Assembly: GCA_902778255.1 (NCBI GenBank)
Contig: CACYXD010000010.1
Coordinates: 1 to 64,000 of the forward strand
Direction: 5' to 3'
From: an uncultured Prevotellaceae bacterium
GTDB lineage: Bacteria; Bacteroidota; Bacteroidia; Bacteroidales; Bacteroidaceae
Length of the DNA stretch: 64,000 bases
The position numbers and the translations under genes were made by a program. The notes under the pieces were generated by a model, which saw nothing but the letters and a program-made list of their open reading frames with translations, ran no database searches and was not told where the DNA came from. Shown here piece by piece: positions 48,583 to 56,216 of this stretch. Positions within the stretch are counted from its first letter, which is position 1. The number at the start of each line of letters is the position of its first letter.

Positions 48583-51500
48583 ATGAACCTACGTTTTTTT
48601 GCCCTACTGTCCCTCTCATTTCTGTGCACAGCCCTTGCTTATGCGCAAGGGGAGAGCATATCAGGACGCGTCATTGACCAGGACAGCAAGGAGGCGATGC
48701 CAAAAGCCACCCTGCAGCTCTATAGAATAAAAAACGCGAAAGACACCACATTTGTTGAAGGTACCCTCTCCAACGAACGTGGTGCGTTTGTTTTCAACAA
48801 CGTCAGCGCAGGTTCTTATCTTCTGAAAATATCATTCCTTGGCTATCTGGAACAAAAGAAAACGCTAACGAAGATACGTCGTCAGGCCCTCAATCTGGGC
48901 AACATCAGTATGAAACCCAACAGCGTGCTGATAGATGAAGCCGTGGTAACAGCCAACATTCCCAAGATGGTCATCAAGGATGATACTGTAATCTATAATG
49001 CCGATGCTTTCCGAGTACCAGAAGGCTCCGTCATCGAAGCTTTGGTGGAGGCATTGCCAGGTGCCAAGATTGACGATGACGGCAAGATTTCCGTCAACGG
49101 CAAGGACGTAAAGAAATTCAAACTTGATGGACGCGACTTCATGACAGGCAACAATGAAGCCGTGATGAAGAACCTGCCCTCGTATGTGATTGATAAGGTA
49201 AAAGCCTACGACGAGAAGAGCGACCTGAGTCGCATGACAGGTGTTGACGATGGCAACGATGACTTCGTACTGGAGTTTGTCACCAAGAAAAGTGCCCGAC
49301 GCGGTCTGCAAGCCAACCCCGACATAGGCTATGGCACCGACCATCGCTATGGTATCCGTCTCACGGCCATGAAACCTTTTGGCGCTATGCGTTATACGTT
49401 TATGGGGAATGCCAACAACGTAAACGACCGCAACTTCTCTGGACGTGGCGGACGAGGACGCGGCAACAACAACGGTCAGCGGCACACCAAAACCGCAGCC
49501 CTTGACATCAGCTATGAGAACGACAAAAATCTGAAGACCAGCGGGCGTGTCACCTGGGCCCACGGCAACACTAACAACTGGAACCGCACGGGATCGGAGA
49601 ACTTTGTCAACACCCGTGGCGGTGCTTTTTCGAACAGCGTCAGCCAAAGCTATTCACGCAACAACTCATGGACGGGCAATATGAACCTGCAGTGGAACAT
49701 CGACTCGCTCACTACCCTCTCGTGGCGCCCAGACGTCAGTTTCTCTAGCAATGACAACCAAAACGGTTCCAACTCAGCATCATTCAAGGCCGACCCCTAC
49801 GAGTATGTGGTCAACCCGCTGAGCGACGAGGGTCTGCAAGACCTGAGCAAAGACAGTCTTGTGGTCAACAGCAGGAAGAACAAGTCGCTGAGCTATGGCA
49901 CCAATAAGAACCTGAGATCACAGCTGCAACTCTATCGCCGCCTGAATAGCAAGGGGCGCAACGTCGCCTTTAGCACCAATGTCAACTATAGCGACGGCAG
50001 CAACCAGAATGCCAACCTCTCAGGCGTACACCTGTGGCTGCAGAAAAACAAGCAGGGTACCGACTCCACCTATCAGACAAACCGCTACACCACCTCTGAG
50101 AGCAAGAACTACAGCATCTCACTGGGTACCACCTACACCGAACCTCTATATATGTTCAAGAAGAAAGCGACACCCGAGGACACCCTTCAGCAGCAGCAGC
50201 GCGGACGAGGTCCCTTCGGCAATCGTGGCAGGCGCATGGTGGGCCAGGAAGGTATCTTTCTACAATTGAACTACCGTTTCAGTTATAGTCACCAGAAAAA
50301 CGACCCAAGTACCTACGACCTGTTAGGCATTAGTGAACTGGAATTCCAACAAGCCCTTGAAGACTATCGGGACTTCGGTTTCCTGCCCGATGACTACGAG
50401 AGTCGGCTCTCAAAGAGCCTGAGTCGCTATTCCGAGCGCACAGAGTATGGGCACAATGCCGATGTACAATTGAGGTTCAATCGCGAGAAATACAATATGA
50501 ACGTGGGAGTGAATATCCAGCCTCAACGCTCGCATTATATCCAGCAGTACCTGGGTAAGCCCGTTGACACCGTGCGCACCGTGGTCAACCTCTCACCCAC
50601 CCTGAACCTGCGCTACCGTTTCGACCAGCAGACCAACTTGCAGGTGCAACTACGTGGACAGACTCAACAGCCCAACATCACCCAGTTGTTGGATATTTAC
50701 GACGACACCAACCCCCTCTCCGTCACCATGGGTAATCCAGGACTGAAGCCCTCGTTCACCACCAACCTAAGCACTAATTTCCAGATGCAACGCAAACCCG
50801 TTCTGGTAGAGGACAGCATGGGATTCATGGTGCCCAAGAACGTGCGCAACTGGACTTTCAGCGCCAACGGTAGTTTCCAGCGTACCACTAATTCTATCGG
50901 CAACATCGTGACCTACGAGGAGAATACCGGCCGACGTATCAGCAGGCCCGACAATTACGATGGAAACTGGAATGCCAGTGGCGGCGTGATGTTCTATTTA
51001 GGACTCGACACCCTAAACCGCTGGGACATCAGCGGCAGCATACACGGCAGCTATCGCCATCAGGTCAGTTATGTCAACCTGAACATGGACGATACGCCCG
51101 ATCGCAACGTGACCCATAGCTATAACATAGAGCCGCAACTCTCACTGAGTTTCCGCAACAAGTGGCTTAGCTTCTCGCTCAACGGACGTACCGCCTATGC
51201 CCATGCCGACAACCGACTGCAGGCATCCCGCAACTTGGAGACATGGAACTTTTCTTATGGAGGCAACACCAAGATCACTTTCCCTTGGGGCACCAACCTA
51301 TCTACCGATGTGCATATGTATAGCAAGCGCGGCTATAGTGATGCCACGCTCAACACCAACGAACTGCTCTGGAATGCGCAACTGTCGCAGAGTTTCCTGA
51401 AAGGCAAGAAACTCACCGTCATGTTGCAGTGGTATGATATCCTGCACGAACAGACTAATTTCAGTCGCACCGTCAACGCCAACGGATGGCGCGACCAGGA

Positions 51501-51702
51501 GGTCAATGCCATCACCTCATACGCCATGCTCCACGTGAGCTATCGTCTCAACTTCTTTGGCGGACGCGACAGTAGCGGATGGGAAGGCGGTGAAGGACGG
51601 CGAGGACGCGGTGAAGGCGGCTTCGGAGGCGGACGTGGCGGTGGTCGCGGCGGTTTCGGAGGAGGATTTGGCGGCGGAGGTTTCGGAGGAGGCCGCAGAT
51701 AA
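48583..51702 (+). CDS. Outer-membrane beta-barrel protein (TonB-receptor-like) with Gly/Arg-rich tail
   Basis: A 1039-residue outer-membrane protein with a signal peptide ending AYAQG. Residues 27-115 are a carboxypeptidase-regulatory-like domain (ISGRVIDQDSKEAMPKATLQ, VSAGSYLLKISFLGYLEQKK). Next is a plug-like region (VEALPGAKIDDDGKISVNGK, FKLDGRDFMTGNNEAV), then a barrel of the outer-membrane beta-barrel type 3 family. It lacks a typical SusC TonB box, and no SusD partner is present. Three low-complexity Arg/Gly-rich stretches stand out: SGRGGRGRGNNN (about 285), QQQRGRGPFGNRGRR (about 545), and a 40-residue Gly-rich tail ending GGFGGGRR after the last strand. Ligand unknown. Confidence 0.83.
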   Translation: MNLRFFALLSLSFLCTALAYAQGESISGRVIDQDSKEAMPKATLQLYRIKNAKDTTFVEGTLSNERGAFVFNNVSAGSYLLKISFLGYLEQKKTLTKIRRQALNLGNISMKPNSVLIDEAVVTANIPKMVIKDDTVIYNADAFRVPEGSVIEALVEALPGAKIDDDGKISVNGKDVKKFKLDGRDFMTGNNEAVMKNLPSYVIDKVKAYDEKSDLSRMTGVDDGNDDFVLEFVTKKSARRGLQANPDIGYGTDHRYGIRLTAMKPFGAMRYTFMGNANNVNDRNFSGRGGRGRGNNNGQRHTKTAALDISYENDKNLKTSGRVTWAHGNTNNWNRTGSENFVNTRGGAFSNSVSQSYSRNNSWTGNMNLQWNIDSLTTLSWRPDVSFSSNDNQNGSNSASFKADPYEYVVNPLSDEGLQDLSKDSLVVNSRKNKSLSYGTNKNLRSQLQLYRRLNSKGRNVAFSTNVNYSDGSNQNANLSGVHLWLQKNKQGTDSTYQTNRYTTSESKNYSISLGTTYTEPLYMFKKKATPEDTLQQQQRGRGPFGNRGRRMVGQEGIFLQLNYRFSYSHQKNDPSTYDLLGISELEFQQALEDYRDFGFLPDDYESRLSKSLSRYSERTEYGHNADVQLRFNREKYNMNVGVNIQPQRSHYIQQYLGKPVDTVRTVVNLSPTLNLRYRFDQQTNLQVQLRGQTQQPNITQLLDIYDDTNPLSVTMGNPGLKPSFTTNLSTNFQMQRKPVLVEDSMGFMVPKNVRNWTFSANGSFQRTTNSIGNIVTYEENTGRRISRPDNYDGNWNASGGVMFYLGLDTLNRWDISGSIHGSYRHQVSYVNLNMDDTPDRNVTHSYNIEPQLSLSFRNKWLSFSLNGRTAYAHADNRLQASRNLETWNFSYGGNTKITFPWGTNLSTDVHMYSKRGYSDATLNTNELLWNAQLSQSFLKGKKLTVMLQWYDILHEQTNFSRTVNANGWRDQEVNAITSYAMLHVSYRLNFFGGRDSSGWEGGEGRRGRGEGGFGGGRGGGRGGFGGGFGGGGFGGGRR

Positions 51703-51709
51703 TAGAAAA

Positions 51710-51735
51710 AGCCCAGTTACTACTGGGCTTCTTAG
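51710..51735. terminator. Terminator hairpin
   Basis: AGCCCAGT/ACTGGGCT with a TACT loop, flanked by an A run upstream and TTCTT downstream. It separates the outer-membrane protein gene from the convergent tRNA. Confidence 0.8.
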
Positions 51736-51808
51736 TTGCGGAGGCAAGACTCGAACATGCGACCTCCAGGTTATGAGCCTGGCGAGCTACCAACTGCTCC
51801 ACTCCGCG
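51736..51808 (-). tRNA. tRNA-Met (CAT), initiator type
   Basis: A 73-nt tRNA on the minus strand. The acceptor CGCGGAG pairs with CTCCGC while C1 faces A72, and the D stem has A11:U24. Both are initiator-tRNA hallmarks. The anticodon stem CCAGG/CCTGG encloses CTCATAA. Oddities are an A:U pair at 29:41 instead of the third G:C, and a T:T mismatch in the T stem (GCATG/CTTGC). CCA is not encoded. Promoter at 51885-51854 on the minus strand. Confidence 0.9.
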
Positions 51809-51853
51809 ATATTACCAATAAAGGAAAAACAGAGGATTTCTGTTTTGCGGGTG

Positions 51854-51885
51854 CAAAGGTACTACTATTTTCTGAGATGTGCAAA
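51854..51885 (-). promoter_or_regulatory. Promoter of tRNA-Met
   Basis: On the minus strand, TTTG at 51885-51882, a 20-bp spacer and TACCTTTG at 51861-51854. The tRNA would start about 45 nt downstream. Confidence 0.7.
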
Positions 51886-51932
51886 TTTTCATGCATCTTT
51901 TTTCATTTCAACTATAATTTCTGCTAAAAAAC

Positions 51933-51963
51933 TTGTCCAATTCAAACAAAAGCCGTACTTTTG
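51933..51963 (+). promoter_or_regulatory. Promoter of the TetR-family regulator gene
   Basis: TTG at 51933-51935, a 20-bp spacer and TACTTTTG at 51956-51963. Confidence 0.65.
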
Positions 51964-51985
51964 CACACGTTTTTAGAGTGTGCAA
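51961..51985 (+). promoter_or_regulatory. Candidate operator of the TetR-family regulator
   Basis: TTGCACAC (51961-51968) and GTGTGCAA (51978-51985) form a perfect 8-bp dyad with 9 bp between. It overlaps the end of the -7 element and the likely transcription start, the expected place for autorepression. Confidence 0.5.
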
Positions 51986-52006
51986 TAATTATTTCCCAAC
52001 AATAAG

Positions 52007-52603
52007 ATGTCAATATCCAAGACCAGACAACTACTTGTAGATGTGGCTCGCCAACTGTTCGCTAAGAATGGTTTGGAGAACACCACGATGAACGATATTG
52101 CACAGGCCTCAGGCAAAGGCCGCCGCACGCTCTACACCTATTTTAAATCGAAAGAGGATATCTACTACGCTGTTATCGAGACCGAGTTGGAGCGTCTAAG
52201 CGACAAGCTTGACGAGGTGGCAGCCCGCAAGATCAGTCCGCAGGAGAAGGTCATCGAACTCATCTACACCCATCTGAGTATGATCCGTGAGACCGTGGTG
52301 CGCAATGGTAACCTGCGTGCCGAGTTCTTCCGCAACATCTGGATGGTAGAGAAGGTGCGCCGTCATTTCGATGATGCCGAGGTAGAACTGTTCCGCAAGG
52401 TGTTTGCCGAGGGCAAGGAAAGTGGTGAGTTTGATATTGACAACGTAGATCTGGTGGCCGACATCACTCACTATTGTATCAAAGGACTGGAAGTACCTTA
52501 TATATATGGGCGCATAGCCCGTGGCATGACCGAGGAAGCCACGAAGCCCCAGGTAGCCAAGTTCGTCTATGGTGCTTTGGGAAAGAAAATCAAACAGATA
52601 TAG
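52007..52603 (+). CDS. TetR/AcrR-family transcriptional regulator
   Basis: A 198-residue regulator. The N-terminal DNA-binding domain is clear: TRQLLVDVARQLFAKNGLEN followed by TTMNDIAQASGKGRRTLYTY and FKSKEDIYYAVI, with the recognition helix in KGRRTLYTYF. The C-terminal ligand-binding helices are diverged, as is usual in the family. It is 31 bp upstream of fabG on the same strand, so control of fatty-acid or lipid genes is plausible, as with FabR/FadR-like TetR proteins in other phyla. That is inference from context. A dyad at its promoter suggests self-regulation. Confidence 0.88.
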   Translation: MSISKTRQLLVDVARQLFAKNGLENTTMNDIAQASGKGRRTLYTYFKSKEDIYYAVIETELERLSDKLDEVAARKISPQEKVIELIYTHLSMIRETVVRNGNLRAEFFRNIWMVEKVRRHFDDAEVELFRKVFAEGKESGEFDIDNVDLVADITHYCIKGLEVPYIYGRIARGMTEEATKPQVAKFVYGALGKKIKQI

Positions 52604-52634
52604 TTAAGAGTTAAGAATTTATACTTTATTAAAA

Positions 52635-53372
52635 ATGGGATTATTAGAAGGTAAGACTGCGCTGATCACTGGTGCAGCACGCGGTATCGGAAAAGCTATC
52701 GCACTGAAGTTCGCCGCTGAGGGCGCAAACATTGCATTCACCGACCTGCAGGTCAACGAGGAAACAGAGAAAGAGATTGCTGCTCTGGGTGTCAAGGCCA
52801 AGAGCTATGCTTCAAATGCTGCCGACTTCGCTCAGACCGAGGAAGTGGTAAAGGCTGTAAAGGAAGAATTTGGTTCTATCGATATTCTGGTCAACAACGC
52901 CGGCATCACCAAGGATGGACTGATGCTCCGTATGACTGAGCAGCAGTGGGACGCTGTGATTGCCGTTAACCTGAAGTCGGCATTCAACTTCATCCACGCT
53001 TGTATACCCGTGATGATGCGTCAGCGTGGTGGTAGCATCATCAACATGGCCTCTGTAGTAGGTGTTCACGGCAACGCTGGTCAGGCCAACTATGCTGCTT
53101 CAAAGGCTGGTCTCATCGCTCTGGCAAAGAGTATTGGTCAGGAGATGGGTCCCAAGGGTATTCGTGCCAACGCCATTGCTCCTGGCTTCATCGACACTGC
53201 CATGACTCAGGCTCTGCCCGACGAGGTTCGCAAGGAGTGGTGCAACAAGATTCCCCTTCGCCGTGGAGGTACTGTTGAGGATATCGCCAACTGTGCTACG
53301 TTCCTGGCCAGCGACATGTCAAGCTACATCAGCGGACAGGTCATCCAGGTTGATGGTGGCATGAATATGTAA
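52635..53372 (+). CDS. fabG: 3-oxoacyl-[acyl-carrier-protein] reductase
   Basis: A 245-residue short-chain dehydrogenase that reduces beta-ketoacyl-ACP with NADPH in fatty-acid elongation. Seen: the cofactor motif TGAARGIGKAIALKFA, NNAGITKDGLMLRM (the FabG-specific NAGITKD), Ser in INMASVVGVHGNAGQ, the catalytic YAASK motif in NYAASKAGLIALAKS, and APGFIDTAMTQ. Length and motifs fit FabG rather than a general SDR. It follows the TetR gene and ends in a strong terminator. Confidence 0.92.
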   Translation: MGLLEGKTALITGAARGIGKAIALKFAAEGANIAFTDLQVNEETEKEIAALGVKAKSYASNAADFAQTEEVVKAVKEEFGSIDILVNNAGITKDGLMLRMTEQQWDAVIAVNLKSAFNFIHACIPVMMRQRGGSIINMASVVGVHGNAGQANYAASKAGLIALAKSIGQEMGPKGIRANAIAPGFIDTAMTQALPDEVRKEWCNKIPLRRGGTVEDIANCATFLASDMSSYISGQVIQVDGGMNM

Positions 53373-53396
53373 TGAGAAAAGCATGAACAAATGATA

Positions 53397-53425
53397 AAAG
53401 GAGTGCAAATCTGCACTCCTTTTTC
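53397..53425 (+). terminator. Rho-independent terminator after fabG
   Basis: AAAGGAGTGCA and TGCACTCCTTT form an 11-bp perfect stem with loop AATC and a T tail. Confidence 0.88.
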
Positions 53426-53455
53426 TATTTCTATCGCCTCGCTGAGACGCCCTTC

Positions 53456-54532
53456 TCAACAATAATAAGCCTTATACCACTCGGCAAACTGTCTCAGTCC
53501 CTCCCTCAGCGTTATCTTTGGCGTAAAGCCGAAGTCACGCTCCAAAGCCGTAGCATCGGCATAGGTCGTGGGCACATCGCCAGGTTGCATGGGTACCAGC
53601 TGCTTATGGGCATCAAAGTCGTAGTCCTCGGGCAGTACCCCCGCACGGAGCAACTCCTCCTTCAGAATATTCACGAAGTCAAACAGGTTTTCCGGCTGTC
53701 CACCACCGATATTATAGACAGCATAAGGTGGAACAGGCAGGCCATCCTCACCATTCTTACGCTCTGGAGCACCCTGCATCACGCGCACTATTCCCTCCAC
53801 GATGTCATCGACATAGGTGAAGTCACGCCGGCAATTGCCGTAGTTGTAGATCTGTATGGTCTGTCCCTTCAGCAGTTTATTCGTAAAGCCGAAATAAGCC
53901 ATGTCTGGTCGGCCGGCAGGGCCATAAACAGTAAAGAACCTCAGTCCCGTAGAGGGGATGTTATAGAGTTTCGAATAGCAATGCGCCATGAGTTCATTGC
54001 TCTTCTTCGTAGCCGCATACAGCGAAACGGGGTTGTCCACCCTGTCGTCTGTACTGAAGGGCACCTTCTTGTTGCCACCATAGACACTTGAGCTGGAAGC
54101 ATAGACCAGATGATCTACAGGGTTATGCCTACAGGCCTCCAGTATGTTATAGAAACCAATGATGTTACTCTCTATATACGCATCCGGATTCTCAATACTA
54201 TAGCGCACGCCAGCCTGTGCTGCCAGGTTCACCACCACATCAAACTGATACTGAGCGAAGAGGGCATCAATGGCGGATTTATCGGCTATGTCGCCCTTGA
54301 TGAAAGACCAGGTGTTTCCCTTCGGAGAAACCGCAGGGCTCAGTGCCAACTCCTGAATTACCTTCAGGCGGTATTCCTTCAGGGAGGGGTCATAGTAGGC
54401 ATTCATATTGTCGATGCCTACGATGGTGGCACCAGTGAAATCCTTCAACAGACGCTTTACGAGGTTACTACCAATGAAACCGGCTGCACCAGTGACGAGT
54501 ATCGTTTTTCCGTTTAAATCAATCTTTTCCAT
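53456..54532 (-). CDS. NAD-dependent sugar-nucleotide epimerase (UDP-glucuronate 4-epimerase type)
   Basis: A protein of 358 residues from ATG 54532. It is an extended short-chain dehydrogenase with TGAAGFIGSNLVKRLL (NAD motif), NLAAQAGVRYSIENPDAYIE, VYASSSSVYGGNKKVPF and SLYAATKKSNELMAH, with the YxxxK catalytic pair. YNYGNCRRDFTYVDDIVEGI and the overall pattern match UDP-glucuronate 4-epimerases that supply galacturonate for surface polysaccharide. I chose ATG 54532 over the in-frame TTG at 54541. A short stretch (about residues 66-78, LALSPAVSPKGN) contains a GTTTC/GAAAC hairpin and may be a small insertion. The adjacent nucleotidyltransferase, 51 bp upstream on the same strand, supports a surface-sugar role. 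Confidence 0.82.
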   Translation of the reverse strand: MEKIDLNGKTILVTGAAGFIGSNLVKRLLKDFTGATIVGIDNMNAYYDPSLKEYRLKVIQELALSPAVSPKGNTWSFIKGDIADKSAIDALFAQYQFDVVVNLAAQAGVRYSIENPDAYIESNIIGFYNILEACRHNPVDHLVYASSSSVYGGNKKVPFSTDDRVDNPVSLYAATKKSNELMAHCYSKLYNIPSTGLRFFTVYGPAGRPDMAYFGFTNKLLKGQTIQIYNYGNCRRDFTYVDDIVEGIVRVMQGAPERKNGEDGLPVPPYAVYNIGGGQPENLFDFVNILKEELLRAGVLPEDYDFDAHKQLVPMQPGDVPTTYADATALERDFGFTPKITLREGLRQFAEWYKAYYC

Positions 54533-54583
54533 ATAATTCAACTATTTGACTTCGTCGAGCCTGCTTACGCTCGACATCCAAAA

Positions 54584-55348
54584 TTATATTTTGCCTGTTC
54601 TCGCTAAATCGCAGGCTTCATAATAAGTATCTAAACTGCCGATGTCAAAGCGCCCTGCGCTCATCGGCCAGGCGTGCATCGTGGTATGTTCGACCATGTA
54701 ATGGGCCAGGTTGCCTGGCGCATCCTTGCCGCATCCGTTTTCTACGGAATGGCGCACCAGGTCGAGGTCTTTCTGGAGGTAGATGTAGAAGGGAGGGACA
54801 GCCCAGTGGCTCTTGGGGGCTTGGGGTTTTTCCTCCATACCAAGGACACGGTTGTTAGCATCGAGCTCTACGACCCCTGTACGCTGTAGCTTCTCTATCG
54901 ATGGCTGCTCGTGGCACATGATGCAGGAGGTGGCTTTTTCTTTGGCGAATTTGACAAATTCGCTGAATGAGAAGAAGAGAAGGTTGTCGGCTGCCACCAC
55001 GAGCAAGTCATCGTTGATGCTGAGTTTGTCCATTGCGAAGAGGAGGTCGCATACTGCCCCCAAGCGAGTATCGTTGGTCTCGGTGCCATCGTCGATGATG
55101 GTGATGGGCTTCCGAGCAGCAGAACTGCCCGACACACTGAGGCGTTCTTTCTTCCATTCCTCGAAGATATGGGCAAACTTATGGTTGGTGATGATGATGT
55201 GCTCATCAATCTCCGGGATTTGGTCGATGTCGTCGAGCATACGTCCCAGGATGGTGTTGCTGCCTATCTTAAGCAGCGGTTTGGGGAAATTTTTGGTCAG
55301 TTCTCCCAGTCGTGTAGCATAGCCTGCGGCTATCACAATATTCTTCAT
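54584..55348 (-). CDS. Sugar-phosphate nucleotidyltransferase family protein
   Basis: A protein of 254 residues starting with IVIAAGYATRLGELTKNFPK, the nucleotide-binding Gly-rich loop of the NTP-transferase family, then KPLLKIGSNTILGRMLDDI. Later DLLVVAADNLLFFSFSEF holds the metal-binding Asp, and VLGMEEKPQAPKSHWAVPPFY fits the sugar-binding part. It would join a sugar phosphate to a nucleotide for cell-surface glycans. The exact sugar cannot be told. I chose ATG 55348 because the upstream 30 codons of the longer frame are unlike the family and lie in A/T-rich intergenic sequence. Confidence 0.82.
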   Translation of the reverse strand: MKNIVIAAGYATRLGELTKNFPKPLLKIGSNTILGRMLDDIDQIPEIDEHIIITNHKFAHIFEEWKKERLSVSGSSAARKPITIIDDGTETNDTRLGAVCDLLFAMDKLSINDDLLVVAADNLLFFSFSEFVKFAKEKATSCIMCHEQPSIEKLQRTGVVELDANNRVLGMEEKPQAPKSHWAVPPFYIYLQKDLDLVRHSVENGCGKDAPGNLAHYMVEHTTMHAWPMSAGRFDIGSLDTYYEACDLARTGKI

Positions 55349-55468
55349 ACATTGAGATTTAGGGTGCAAAAATACAAAAAAAAGTGAAGAGCGAAGCGTG
55401 AAGCGTAAAAAAATTGCCACATAACGAATAATTTTCATTTTTCAACAATCCTTTTTCAATTTAATTCG

Positions 55469-55476
55469 TACCTTTG
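55469..55476 (+). promoter_or_regulatory. Promoter -7 element of the rluA-tamB-tamL unit
   Basis: TACCTTTG, 24 bp before the ATG at 55500. The -33 region is T-rich without a clear TTTG. Confidence 0.55.
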
Positions 55477-55499
55477 CAAGCTAAGAAGAAACAAAGACC

Positions 55500-56216
55500 A
55501 TGCAAGTAGTCTACGAAGACAACCATCTTATCATCGTCAACAAGGAGAGCGGCGAGATCGTACAGGGCGACAAGACCGGCGACCGTCCCCTCTCGGAAAT
55601 CGTCAAAGACTATATCAAAGAGAAATACCAGAAGCCCGGGGCTGTATTCCTCGGGGTGGTCCATCGTCTGGATCGCCCTGTCAGTGGTCTTGTCATCTTT
55701 GCCCGCACCTCGAAAGCCTTGACCCGACTGAACAAGATGTTTGCCGAAAAGGACAACATCAAGAAGACCTACTGGGCCATCGTAGAATCAAGGGGACAGG
55801 TCCATGATTCATGCGTGAATCACGCGACCTGTCCCCTTGATTCCTGGCATCTGCTGGAAAACTGGCTGGTACGCAACGAGCAGCAGAACAAGAGTTATGC
55901 CTACGACCATGAGGTGCCCCGTTCTAAGAAAGCCCAGCTGCGCTATAGACTGCTGACCCATGGCGACCACTACGACCTGGTAGAGGTAGAGCTGCTGACG
56001 GGGCGTCATCATCAGATCCGCTGTCAGTTGGCTGCTATGGGATGTCCTATCAAGGGCGACCTGAAATACGGCGCCAAGCGTTCCAATCCCGATGGCAGCA
56101 TTTCATTGCAGAGCCACCGTGTGGAGTTCGTTCACCCTGTGAGCAAAGAGACCATCTGTATCGAGGCCCCCATCCCCGACGATTCACTATGGAAAGCATT
56201 GGCAGAAGATAAATGA
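55500..56216 (+). CDS. RluA-family pseudouridine synthase with an inserted palindrome
   Basis: A 238-residue RNA pseudouridine synthase. VVYEDNHLIIVNKESGEIVQ opens the fold, HRLDRPVSGLVIFARTSKAL carries the catalytic Asp in HRLDRP, and LLTGRHHQIRCQLAAMGCPI and GDLKYGAKRSNPDGSI are family motifs. The target RNA base is not predictable. Between the KKTYWAIVES strand and WLVRNEQQNKSYAYD, residues 96-115 (RGQVHDSCVNHATCPLDS) are encoded by a palindrome with 17-bp arms (55785-55843) and look inserted. The catalytic core is intact. The stop overlaps the tamB start (ATGA). Confidence 0.87.
   Translation: MQVVYEDNHLIIVNKESGEIVQGDKTGDRPLSEIVKDYIKEKYQKPGAVFLGVVHRLDRPVSGLVIFARTSKALTRLNKMFAEKDNIKKTYWAIVESRGQVHDSCVNHATCPLDSWHLLENWLVRNEQQNKSYAYDHEVPRSKKAQLRYRLLTHGDHYDLVEVELLTGRHHQIRCQLAAMGCPIKGDLKYGAKRSNPDGSISLQSHRVEFVHPVSKETICIEAPIPDDSLWKALAEDK
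55785..55843 (+). repeat. 59-bp REP-like palindrome inside the rluA-family gene
   Basis: Arms 55785-55801 and 55827-55843 are perfect 17-bp reverse complements with core AAGGGGACAGGT. The 25-bp loop contains a second hairpin, TGATTCA-TGCG-TGAATCA. Confidence 0.92.
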
